Part shown: positions 52,162-62,557 of the stretch, piece by piece
Layout: each line of letters starts with the position of its first letter
Position numbering within the stretch: position 1 is the first letter of the stretch
NCBI GenBank assembly: GCA_025558095.1
Contig: JAIVFI010000033.1
Span: forward strand, 310,001 to 374,000
Source of the DNA: Hyaloraphidium curvatum
Lineage: Eukaryota > Monoblepharomycota > Hyaloraphidiomycetes > Hyaloraphidiales > Hyaloraphidiaceae
Length of the DNA stretch: 64,000 bases
Direction of reading: 5' to 3'
The notes under the pieces: model-generated
Seen by the model: the letters and a program-made list of their open reading frames with translations, nothing else
Databases searched by the model: none
Told to the model about the DNA's origin: nothing
Made by a program: the position numbers and the translations under genes

Positions 52162-55133
52162 ATGGCTGTCGCCATTACGCTGCCGGACGGCCCGGTGCTC
52201 GTCCGGCTGGACGAGGAGCCGTTCGCGCTGTTTTCACGCGTCTGGGACCCTCGGAACCGACGCGTCGGAGTGCTCCGCGACGAGGACCTGACCGGGCAGA
52301 CCGTCGAGGAGCGTGAGAATGCAGTTGCGGAGATACTGGCCGCGAGCTGCGACGTGTGCGCGGACCGGATTGGGGCGCTGAGGGACAGCGACGCGAGCAT
52401 GGACGGGGACGAGGAGCTGGAGAACTGGGAGCTCGAGCTGAACACCTGGAGGCTCTGCGAGTACCTTCTCCCGTGGGTTTTCTTTCTTCCGAGGTTCCTG
52501 TCAACCTAAGCGGGCGTTGCGCGGGCTCCAGTCAAAGACTGCTGGGGAACCCGCCGCAGGCAGAACCCAGCAACATCTACGCGTCGGATTCCAAGCTCGT
52601 GGCGGACTACATCGGGTCGAACACCGATCTCTCTGAAGCTGTTCTCGTTCGGCGATGGCTCGAGGATACCGCGCCCGACTTCGACGCTGTTGAAGTCCGC
52701 AAGGGCTACCAGCCTCACACCTTCAAAGCCCTGAAGGATCGGCAGCGTCTCAATCTTCCGGACGACAAACTGGTCCAGGAGCTCGATCCTGACGCCCCGT
52801 TGAGGACGCAGCGGGCACTCGACATTGGGGACAAGGTCCGTCGACGGCCATTCGGTACCCGCAGCCACCTTACCCGCCATACCTCGCAGGAGTATGAGGA
52901 TCAGCTTTGCAGAACTCTCTACTCCTATATTCGTCGCGGGAAAGCCGACGACGCGGTGCACCTTTGCGAGGAAAGCAGCCAGCCTTGGAGGGCGGCCAGC
53001 ATCGCTGGCGGAATGCTGCACGTCGACGAGGTTATGGGTAGGTTCCGACTCTTTCTTGGCGCCAAGTGTGGGCTCATTGATAGACCTGTCGTGGCCACAG
53101 ATGATGACGTTGATCCGGATGACACCTTGGACGGCTTCGGCAACATGAACCGCGATCTCTGGAAGGCTTGCGCGTATCGTATCGCCTGTGAGGAGCAGTT
53201 CACGCTTTATGAGCGTGCTTTGTACGCGGCTCTGTGCGGGGATTTGCGGAACGCCTTGCCGGCTTGCCAGAACTGGGAGGATTATCTTTGGACCTTTTAC
53301 GTGGTGCTGCTTGAATCGCGCACCGCGGAGCACCTTTCCACGATCCCGCACGTGGATGGCCCGGAGAACCAGGAAACAGGCTTTGCCGAGGCCGGGTTGG
53401 AGGGCCCTCCTTTGGTGAGGTTGGGCGCCGACGACATTTTCCGGCACATCGAGGCAATGCACTACGACTTTGTTCGCCGGGCTGTGCGGAACCCTTTCCA
53501 CCGGATCCAGAAGATGATCATCCTGGATCGGGTACATGAGCTGGTGAAGGATGTGCGGAAGGAGCTTGAAGATGATGCAAACGCTGCCGACGCATCGAGA
53601 GCGACGTGGGGCTGCTTTCCGGTTTGTGGGCTTGTCTGCTGACCCTGCGCCCGACATAGGCTCTTCAAACACCCGCACTGCCTTCGCGCCCTCACACACG
53701 TCATCATCCTCTACCGAACAGCGGGGCTCGGTGGTATCTCGCCGGACGATGCCAACTTCATCATCAAGACCTACGTTGACATGTTCATGTCGATTAACGC
53801 CCAGGTCGGTCATTGACTACCGCGGACCACGCTTGATTTGACCGCGTTGTGTTCAGCCTCCTGCGGTCCTGGCACCGTACATCGCCGAGCTGCCCGGACT
53901 GAATCAAATCCTCTGCTTCGCTACTTTGCTTCACCGTGAGTGTGGCTTCCTTGCCTTCGAAGATCGGCTCCTCCTGATGGCGAGAGACAGGTTTGAAAAC
54001 GACTCAGCACCAGAAAGCGGAGCTGCTGCGGCTCGCCAGCGAGTACAACATGGACAGATTCGCTATCGCGGCCAAAACGGTGGAGCTTATCGTCGACGGG
54101 GACGGCGCTGGCTCCATGGACCCCGAGGAGCCGATGGACAAGGAGTCGCGCCAGATCGACAGCATCGGCTGGCTCACGGTGGATAAGGAACTGTACCCGC
54201 AGGCCGCATTGCGTAGCCATCAGCTGGCTCGGAGGTTCCTCAGTGGGTAGCTTCCAGGTGCTTTGCTGCACGGGTCGCTCATGTTGCTCGTCAGGCGATC
54301 ACCGACTCGCAGCGACCAAGGTTCTGCTGGAGTCGCTGCCAGAAAACCTGGTTTCGCAGCAGATTCTGAGCGACATTTCAAACAGCACCAACTTCCGTGC
54401 GGAGCTGCAGGGGCTCGGCAGTTTCGAGCAGCGCCTGGAGATTGATCTTGCCCTGGAGAGGCTGTTCCTGCGACAGCTGGTAGCAGCTCTCGAGGACTAT
54501 GCCAGCTGGACCCGGGCAATGCTCCGCAAACCGCTTCCGCTAGACGGCGAGGTCCGCGAGACCCGCGGTCGCCGAAACGATGCCTCGGCCAGGAAACGCG
54601 ACTATCTTGCTTGGGAGAAGGAGGTCAGGGATCTGAGTGTCCAGGTGACAAAGCAGCTTGAGGAGCTCCTCAGCATTGGCTTTTTCACGGATCGGGATTG
54701 GTCCTCTGGTCTGGCTGAGCTTGAACGTGGGTTGGGCTGCCCGTGCCCGTCCCGCATGAGCTTACGGCCGTTTCAGTCTTCGAGGGCATCCTCAACGAGC
54801 GAGCAGCATTGCGCGACATCTACGTCCCCGAAATCGTCTTTTGCCTGCACAATGTCTACTTCGAAACACGCGATCTCGAAGCCGGGTGGGTGGCAGCAGT
54901 GTGGATGACTAGCGGGACAGCTGACTCGCGCTCCATTGTGCAGAAACCTCGTCAAGTCTATCGAGCTGGCCACCAAGGTCGGCGATCACACCAAGGGCAT
55001 CTTCGAGACGCTTGTGCGCACCGACAAGGCGGCCAGCTTCCTCCAACTCGCACGCAAGTCGTGTCTGGAATACCTCGCAAGGAGCGGCTCACCATTCCCC
55101 GATACCCGGCCTCCCCTGCTTTCGAATGTATGA
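52162..55133 (+). CDS. NUP84: Nuclear pore Y-complex nucleoporin NUP84/NUP107
   Basis: Nine exons (52162-52472, 52538-52835, 52890-53605, 53660-53804, 53857-53935, 53991-54242, 54295-54726, 54777-54885, 54944-55133) encode 843 aa. The alpha-solenoid carries the family motif CRTLYSYIRRGKADDAVHLC then EESSQPWRAASIAGGMLHVD, followed by NMNRDLWKACAYRIACEEQF and ALYAALCGDLRNALPACQNW EDYLW, the ELYS/Nup107 type W-rich stretch. C-terminal helices include TVDKELYPQAALRSHQLARR. Nup84/107 is a stalk member of the Y complex that coats the pore membrane. The last exon and C-terminus are less certain. METTL5 starts 71 bp downstream on the same strand. Confidence 0.92.
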
Positions 55134-55204
55134 TGTGATGTTCGAAGATTCGATTTGGGGCCTGCTCCCGATCACGTACGTCCGCAGACTGTAGAGTGCT
55201 CAAT

Positions 55205-55922
55205 ATGAAGCTCAAGCAGCTCGAGTCGAACCTCAGCTCCGTGAAACCGTTCCAGGAGCCGAATGTGTGGCTCGAACAGTACCCGACGCCCGCAGGAATC
55301 GCGGCGAGGGTGCTCTACACTGCCGACACCGTCTACGGCGACATCGATGGGCTGATGGTCGCGGACCTTGGCTGCGGATGCGGCATGCTATCTTTGGGAG
55401 CAGCGCAGCTCGGAGCTTCGGTGACAGGCGTGGATATCGACGATCGCGTCTTTGAAACGGTGGGACTTGGAGGCGGAGGCACTGGACCTGGGCTCACCCA
55501 TGCGGAAGCTGCTGGAGAACTGCGAGGAGGTCGAGCTGGACTCGGACGAGCTGGAGCTCATCAAGGCTGATGTGGAGAAGATCAGCTTGAGGGGACAGTT
55601 TGACACCGTGATAATGAACCCCCCCTTCGGGACGCGGAGCAAGGGCGCAGACGTTGCCTTTCTGCAGAAGGCGCTCGAAATCGCGCCGACAGTCTACTCC
55701 CTCCACAAGACGTCGACGAGGGAGGTCAGTCGCCTGGGCAGCGAAGCTCCTCTGGTTCGTGCCTCAACGCTCTGGCCCCAGTTCCTGTTCAGCAAAGCCA
55801 AGGCGTGGAACGTCGAAGCGGAGGTCGTGGCGAACCTCGTCTACGACGTCAAAGCGTCGTATTCGTTCCACAAGAAGGCAAGCCAGGCGAGTGTGTCCGT
55901 TGAATGGCTTGTCGCCGACTAA
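55205..55922 (+). CDS. METTL5: METTL5-type rRNA N6-adenosine methyltransferase
   Basis: Three exons (55205-55447, 55479-55724, 55782-55922) encode 209 aa. Rossmann motif I is VADLGCGCGMLSLGAAQLGA, the acidic SAM-ribose loop is VTGVDIDD, and the catalytic motif is VIMNPPFGTRSKGADVAFL (NPPF). YSLHKTSTREFLFSKAKAWN and LVYDVKASYSFHKKASQASV complete the METTL5 pattern. METTL5 with TRMT112 installs m6A on 18S rRNA. The first intron is only 31 nt (55448-55478); it joins VDIDDR to ALDL in register with the family, and the unspliced frame is wrong. The gene is absent from S. cerevisiae as I recall, which fits a non-yeast fungus. Confidence 0.92.
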
Positions 55923-56239
55923 TGTGCCATGATCCAGAACATTGAAGTCGACTTCTGGAGATTCACGCGCGATGAAGGGACGTGAAGGAGGGCACGCGAG
56001 GATTGAGATAGTCTGCACGTCAAAGGACAGGGACGACAGCAGCCCTGCACGGGCTCAAGGCCGTTCTGGCGGCCGTTGGCCTGCCTTTCCGCATTCGCCC
56101 CCCCCCCCCTGCGTTGGCGGGGTCGAAGCTCGAGCTTCCGGCGAGGAGCAATCGCGTCTTCCGGCGAGATCTGAACTAGCGGACACGGATGTGGCATTTC
56201 AGCACTCCGAGGCACCTCAATCTATTGTCGGCGGGTCGA
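55923..56239. other. Intergenic region between convergent METTL5 and eIF3l
   Basis: This is 317 bp. It contains a run of 12 C at 56098-56109. No further gene is seen. The two 3' UTRs must lie here. Confidence 0.5.
56098..56109. repeat. 12-nt homopolymer C run
   Basis: Twelve consecutive C residues occur between the METTL5 and eIF3l 3' ends. The exact length may be a sequencing uncertainty. Confidence 0.8.
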
Positions 56240-58423
56240 TCACAGAGTGCGGTTGATGTTGCGAATAAACCAGTCCGCCATCCTGCGGCCGACCTTTTGC
56301 TCCGCGACGTGGATCATGTCCTTGCGGAGGAAGAAGTCCAGGTCCTGGATCGTGGGGGCGTACTCGCCATCCAGAACCGAACCGCTCTCCCACCGCCGTT
56401 GCCGGGTCTTGTGCTTGTACAGCAACAGCTGATTCCTAATGTCCGTGCGGATTCAGTGCTGTTCTCCCATCGCAATCGCAACATGAACTCACCGGCACCC
56501 ATCCACGTCCGTGTCTTCCAGGAACTCCGAGAGCTTGTTCACGTCAAGCGTCGTGTAGAGCTTCAGATACGACCTGATGGTGGGCACGAACATCTGGGAG
56601 CGGACCTCCTGCAGGAACATCTTCAGCTGATGTCTTGCGGGTTCCTGTAGCAGGCCATCAGCTCCGGCCAGCAGAGCAAGAGCAGCAGAAAGCCAACCTG
56701 CTGGACGTTGACGGAAACCTCGTAGTTGGGAGGGACGGGGGAGATGAACTTGGGGCATGCGTACATGAAGAGCTCCTCGAAGGTTTGGATGCTCTCGTCC
56801 CTGCCAAGCAGTCGTCAGCGCGAAGCCACGCCGACAGAACATGCCAGTGCTCACCCGGAGCTGCGCTGCATCTTGGCGAGGTGATCCGAGTGCTTGTCCC
56901 TCAGCGTCGACTGGATGCTCTCGTCGAGCTTCGTCGGGCACAGCGCCACGCACATGGCGAGTAGGGCGTACATCTGGTCGCTCTTTTTGTTGATCTGACG
57001 CGGATGACGGTGAGGTCCCTGAATGCGACGCGCCCGCGGTTCATCTCACCACTTCGAACTGGTAGGACCTGGTGTGGTACTGCTTCGTGCGCGAGACAAA
57101 GAGTAGGATGTGGGAGAACGCCTTGATGGCGTCAGGGTATCGCCTCATCATGACTGGGCCTCATGTCAGATGGTTCCGCGTCAAGAGCAACAGCGGGTGC
57201 TCACGGTAGGAAAATCCAACGTAGTAGTAGGTCGTCACGTGGCACGCCGTCACCCGCGAAAACAGCCCCTTCTTGTTCAGCTCCACGTTCTCCATGGTCT
57301 TGAGCGCCAGCGTGTAGTCTCCAAGTAGGCAGTGTACCCGCAGCAGGCCGATGATGCTGAAGTAGCCGAGCATCTTGTACAGCGTGCGGATGCCAAACTC
57401 GTCGGCAACCTCGCTGGGGGACCAGTGTGGTGAGCAACCGAAACTAGACGACCGCCACACGGGACGCACTTCATGTCGCCACCAGTCCGGGCAATCACGA
57501 GCTGCTCGTTGATCTTGGCCTTCTGGACCAGCGAGTACAGGACGTTGAGCACGTTGTGCACGTTCCAGACCTGCGAGCGGGGCGTTGAGACACAAGTCGG
57601 GGGCGTTACCGCAAAGCATCCCCAACGTACGTCGGGTCTCTCCTTCAGAAGGGTCAACTCCGCGTCGTTCTTGGCCTTGACCTTGCTGCGGTACTGGCAG
57701 AAAGCCTGGAACTGGTAGATGAATTCGTCGATAATGTCCCAGAGCCACTCGTTCGGCAGCTCGAGCTCGACGGGCTCGTCCGAGTCTGGCAGCGGACCCG
57801 ACGGTCAGCCCCGGGAGCAGCGCGTCAACAAATGAGAGCAACGCACTGAGGATGTAGTTGAAAAGGTCGCAGTAGTTGTAGTAGGACGCGAAGCGCTCGT
57901 CGATGCTCTGATTGGGGCGCCGAGACACGTCAGAACGCGTTGCTCTGAGCTCCCCTCCTTTCCGACTACGCACCGGCTGCATCTTGGCGTAGATGTGGCG
58001 GTAGTAGAGCTCGCGGTACAGGATGATGAAGACCACATCTGCTCTGGAGTCAGGCGGGGGGTCCCGACGCGGAGCGCCGAGGCACGCACCATCGCCGACA
58101 ACGGCCGCGACGGCCTCCGGTTCCGGCCACGGCGACTTCGGGTAGAACTTCTCCGTCAGCTTGTTGAACGAGTTGGCGTAGAAGTAGTGCAGGTCGTAGA
58201 CGTTTCGCTCTGCGATGTGCCGCGCGAACTGCAGCAGGAAGTTGCGCACGGGGTCCGGGATCGAGACCTCGAGCACGGGCTCGTTGCCCGGCACGTAGTC
58301 GCCCAGATCGTCCTCGTCGCCATCGTCGCGGAAGGCTGGGATCTCGAGGCCCCCGGCGGCCTCTGCCAGCTGCTCCTCGAAGTACTCCTCCGCGGCGACG
58401 TCGGCGTCGGCCAGCGCGGCCAT
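56240..58423 (-). CDS. eIF3l: Translation initiation factor eIF3 subunit l
   Basis: Eleven exons (58423-58090, 58038-57974, 57907-57847, 57785-57631, 57570-57470, 57413-57205, 57153-57050, 56994-56855, 56800-56719, 56644-56493, 56435-56240) encode 532 aa. Family stretches: [160 protein letters not shown] and [20 protein letters not shown]. eIF3l is a PCI subunit that pairs with eIF3k and is missing from budding yeast. It shares a 226-bp divergent promoter with eIF3a. Confidence 0.97.
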
Positions 58424-58649
58424 TGCGGCGGCTGGCGGGGCCGAACGGGGCGCGGCGCGGCGGATCGCGGCTCGCAGACGGTCCTGCGGCGCGCTGAAGG
58501 GCTACGAGCGGAGGCGGGAACCCGAAGCCTCTTTGTTTTTCGGCAAGGGAACGCGCGCTGCACTCTCTTTGTCGTCCACTCCCGCGCGAGCCAAGAGCCG
58601 CGTCGGGCGTTTCCTCGCCGTCTGCAGCCGTCCTCGCGGCGCCGCAGCC
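58424..58649. promoter_or_regulatory. Divergent promoter shared by eIF3l and eIF3a
   Basis: The 226 bp between the two start codons serve two subunits of the same complex. The sequence is GC-rich on the eIF3l side and more A/T-containing in the middle (CTTTGTTTTTCGG, near 58530-58542). No defined factor site is recognised. Shared control is inference from gene order. Confidence 0.55.
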
Positions 58650-61600
58650 ATGGCGGTGCGTGCGCCGGCCGGCGTGCGCGGCCCCGCTGACCCCCGCGCC
58701 CCCTCACCCGCCCCCGCCCCCTCCCGCCCCATCATTGCATCCAGCAACCGTTCTTCTCCCGGCCGGAGAACGCGCTGAAGCGCGCCGAGGAGCTGGTCAA
58801 CGTCTCGCAGTCCGTGTCGGCGCTGCAGCTGCTCTACGATGTCATCATGAGCAAGAGGTGGGCTGCCCGGGCCGGAGGCCGCGGATCTCGGGCGCTGACG
58901 GGCCGCCGGGGGCGTCGCCGCTCGCAGGGCTCGGTCGACGCCGCTGACGTCGCTGGAGCCCATCGTGATCCGCTTCATCGAGATGAGCGTGGAGCAGAGA
59001 AAGGGCCGGCTGGCAAAGGAGGTCATGCACCAGTACAAGAACATCTCGCAGAACACCTCCGTGACAACAATCGAGGTTCGGCGCGGCCGCTTGCCGTCGC
59101 GGGGTGCCGGTACTCATGCGCGCGATGCCGCCCCGCCAGATGGTCATCAAGCGCTTCGTCGACCTCGCGGAAGCAAAGGTCATGGCCGCGCAGTCCAAGG
59201 CGGACGCCCTGGCCATCGACCAGATCGAGGATCTCGAGGCCACGGAAACCCCCGAGTCGATCATGCTGAGCACCGTCAGCGGCGAGGGCAACAAGGACCG
59301 CACCGACCGCGAGGTCGTCACCCCGTGGCTCAAGTTCCTCTGGGAGGCTTACCGCACGGTGCTGGACATCCTCCGGAACAATGCGCGCCTCGAGGTGCTC
59401 TACCAGGTGCGTCGGCCTGCATGCGCGTTCGAGCCGGGACTCATGTCGATTCGCCCGCCCCAGATGATTGCCAACCAGGCGTTCCAGTTCTGCCTGCGCT
59501 ACCAGCGCAAGACCGAGTTCCGCAGGCTGTGCGACCTGCTGCGCTCGCACCTGGCTACGGCCGCCAAGTACCAGCACCAGCCCCACGCCGTCAACCTGAG
59601 CGACCCCGACACGCTACAGCGCCACCTGGACACGCGTTTCGTGCAGCTTAATGCCGCCGCGGACTTGGAGCTGTGGCAGGAGGCCTTCCGCTCGATCGAG
59701 GACATCCACAACCTGCTGTCCATGTCCAAGAAGGCTCCGAAGCCCTTCATGATGGCCAACTACTACGAGAAGCTCGCCAAGATCTTCCTGGTCGGCGACA
59801 ACCAGCTGTTCCACGCTGCCGCGTGCAACAAGTACTACGCCACCGTGCGGCAGAACAAGAACATGAGCGAGGAAGAGCAGTCTAGGTTTGTTGCGCTCTT
59901 AGCGCAAGGGTCGGACCCAGCTGACGACGTTCTCTGCAGGATGGCCTCGGTCGTGCTGATCTCGATCCTGTCCATTCCCATCATCACGACCGCGAAAGCT
60001 CGCTCCGAGTACGACGACAAGTCGCGCGTCCAGAGGCTCACCAACCTCCTCAGGGCCAACAGGGCCCCGTCCAGGGAGGCGCTGCTGAGGGAAGTGGTGA
60101 GTGGAACGAAGTCGGCTCTTCGTCCGCGACCTAACCTAGTGGCTTGCAGCTGAGCCGTAACATCCTGTCGCGCGTGCGTCCCGAAGTCAAGGAGCTGTAC
60201 GACATCCTCGAGGTGCACTTCCACCCGCTCTCGATCTGCCAGAAGATCGCCCCCATCATCAGCTCGCTCGCCGAGAACGAAGAGCTCGCGAAATACGTGA
60301 AGCCGCTCCACCAAGTGGTTCTGACCCGCGTGCTGCAGCAGGTTCGTCGAACCACATGCAATCTGTAGGCGTTTGCCTCACACGTCTCTCCGTTCCAGCT
60401 CTCCCAGGTCTACACCACCGTCCAGATGGACTTCGTGGTCAAGCTCTTGGCGTTCGGGCCGCCCTACGACTACGACGCGCACGCCGTCGAGAAGTTCATC
60501 ATGAACGGCTGCCGCAAGGGAGAGCTCAACATCCGGGTCAATCACACGACCCGGAGCGTCACGTTCGAGACGGATCCCTTCGCCGCGGCGAAGGGGTCGA
60601 TCTCGGAAGGACCCAAGCTCCAGGCCTTGCCTTCGGAGCAGATGCGGCTGCAGCTGGTCAAGCTCGGCAAGCGCATGCAGACGGTCATCAACCTCATCGA
60701 CCCCTCGGTCTCCGAGAAGCTGAAGCAGGAGAAGGTCGAGGCGATCAAGATCGCCGTCCAAAAGGCAGACGAGGAGCGCAAGATCGTCGGAGACCGCATT
60801 CGGCTCATCGAGCGCAAGAAGGAGCGCCGCGAGACCGAAGCTGCCCGAAAGGTTGTTCTATTTTTCGGACGGCTGTACGGCGACCTTTGCTTACGCGGGT
60901 GTCCCTGCAGGATCAGGAAAAGCAGCGCGAGCAGCAGCTTCGCAAGAAGCAGGAGGCCGAGGCCGAGAAGATCCGCCTCGCGGAAGAAGAGAAGCGCCGC
61001 GAGCTGGAGCGCCTCAACCAGCAGAGGCAGGAGGTTGAGAAGGCTCAGGCGAAAAAGCTGGCAGAGAAGCTCGCTGAGGAAATGAAGCAGAAGAACCTCA
61101 AGATCAAGAAGGAGGTCCGTAGAGACTAAATGGTTCTTCTCGGCGTTGCTAACGTGCCTTACGCGCATGTGCAGGAGCTCGAGAGCCTCGACACGAAGCG
61201 CCTCATGGAGATCCAGCTGGAGCAGCTCGAGCAGGAGAAGAAGGAGCTGCAGAACAAGATGAAGCAAATGGCGAAGCGCTACGACCACGTGGAGCGCGCC
61301 TTCAGGAAGGAGGAGGTTCCAATCCTCCTGGCCGATTACGAGAAGCAGAAGCTGCGCGACCAGGAAACCCACCGCGAGCTTCTCGTCAAGGCTCGCCAAG
61401 ACGCCCTGCAGAAGTTCGAGGAAGACAAGCTCAGAAAGGAGCGGGTCCTGAGGCTCATGGACGACTTCGTTGCCATGAAGGGGAAGCTGGAGGAACGGGG
61501 CAGCAAGGAGTACGCCGCGGCACAGGCGGCGGCCGAAGCGGAACTGAAGCGCGAGAAGGCTCAGCGGCGGCACGACCTGCAGCTGCGGAAGGCCGTTGCG

Positions 61601-62538
61601 CGGAAGAGGGCAGAGTGGGAGGAGGAGCAGGAGAGGATTCGGGAAGAGGAGGAAAGGAAGGCCCGCGAGGCCGAGGAGCGCGCGGCGGAGGAGAAGCGGC
61701 TCAGGGCCGAGAAGGAACGTGCCGAGTACGACGAGCGCAGGAGGTGCGTAGTTCTTGTCCGTGCTGACAAATTTGGACCTAACACCGCATTCACAGGAAA
61801 CTGGACGAACAGGCGGCGCGACAGGCGGAGCGCGAGAGGCTCGCGGAAGAGAAGATTCGCGCAACCGCGTTGGCGCAAAGCAAGCCGTTTGGAAGGGAGA
61901 GCCCGCTGGAACGCCCTACGTCTGCGGAGGGACCTTCGTGGAAGCGTCGCGAGCATGCGGGCGAGGGTTCGCCTGCCGATGAGCAGCGCGGCGAAGGCAA
62001 CGGCGACGTTAGCCCTGAAAGCGGCGGTGGCCAGCCCTGGAGGCCCAAGGTTCCGCTCGGAGGATCCGATCCCATTTGGAAGCGGCGCACGGAGGACACT
62101 GTTTCTGGCAGCGCGGGCCAGGAGTCGCAGCCGTGGAGGAGGTCGGAGCCTCGCGGCGAAGACGCAGGCCCGCGCTGGCGGTCGGAAAGGTCGGAAAGGC
62201 CGACCGACGAAGTTCCTCGCTGGAGGTCCGAGCGGCCTGCCGAGGATGAGCCCAGGTGGAAGTCGGAGAGGCCTGCTGAGCGGGGCTCGGAGGAAGTGCC
62301 GAGGTGGAAGGCGGATCGCACGGCGGAGCGTCCGGCCGACGACAATGCTCGCTGGAAAGCCGACAGGGGCACCGACGGCGCTGTTCCGCGCTGGAAGTCG
62401 GAGCGGTCGGACGCGGACAGCGCCGGCTCTCGGCCGTCGGAAGCGAGGGAGGAAGGTTCCGGGGAGGGCTCTGGATCCACAGCCCCGAGCACAGGCAAGT
62501 GGATTCCTTCAAGGTTGAGGAATCAGCGTCCGACATAG
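58650..62538 (+). CDS. eIF3a: Translation initiation factor eIF3 subunit a
   Basis: Eleven exons (58650-58655, 58745-58857, 58928-59075, 59140-59406, 59464-59885, 59940-60096, 60150-60341, 60399-60851, 60911-61114, 61175-61743, 61797-62538) encode 1090 aa. The first coding exon is only ATGGCG and joins to [20 protein letters not shown]. The PCI part includes [60 protein letters not shown] and [21 protein letters not shown] long charged coiled coil follows (about 545-850). The C-terminal 240 residues hold repeats of the type PRWRSERP and PRWKSERP, like the arginine-rich repeats of animal eIF3a. It is the scaffold subunit of eIF3 on the 40S ribosome. The gene at 62558 is convergent only 19 bp away. 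Confidence 0.97.
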
Positions 62539-62557
62539 ATGTGTACAGTGGGAATCA

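Noticed and set aside
53000-53120. Intron in NUP84 around GTAGGTTCC (53038) to ATAG
   Set aside because: Removing it breaks the frame. The unspliced sequence continues the nucleoporin reading, so it was kept as coding.
52506-53813. 435-aa minus-strand frame
   Set aside because: It is antisense to NUP84 exons whose plus-strand reading matches the family; the minus reading has no family features.
60542-61864. 440-aa leucine-rich minus-strand frame resembling a membrane protein
   Set aside because: It is the mirror of the Lys/Glu/Gln coiled coil of eIF3a, whose codons read as Leu/Phe/Ser on the other strand.
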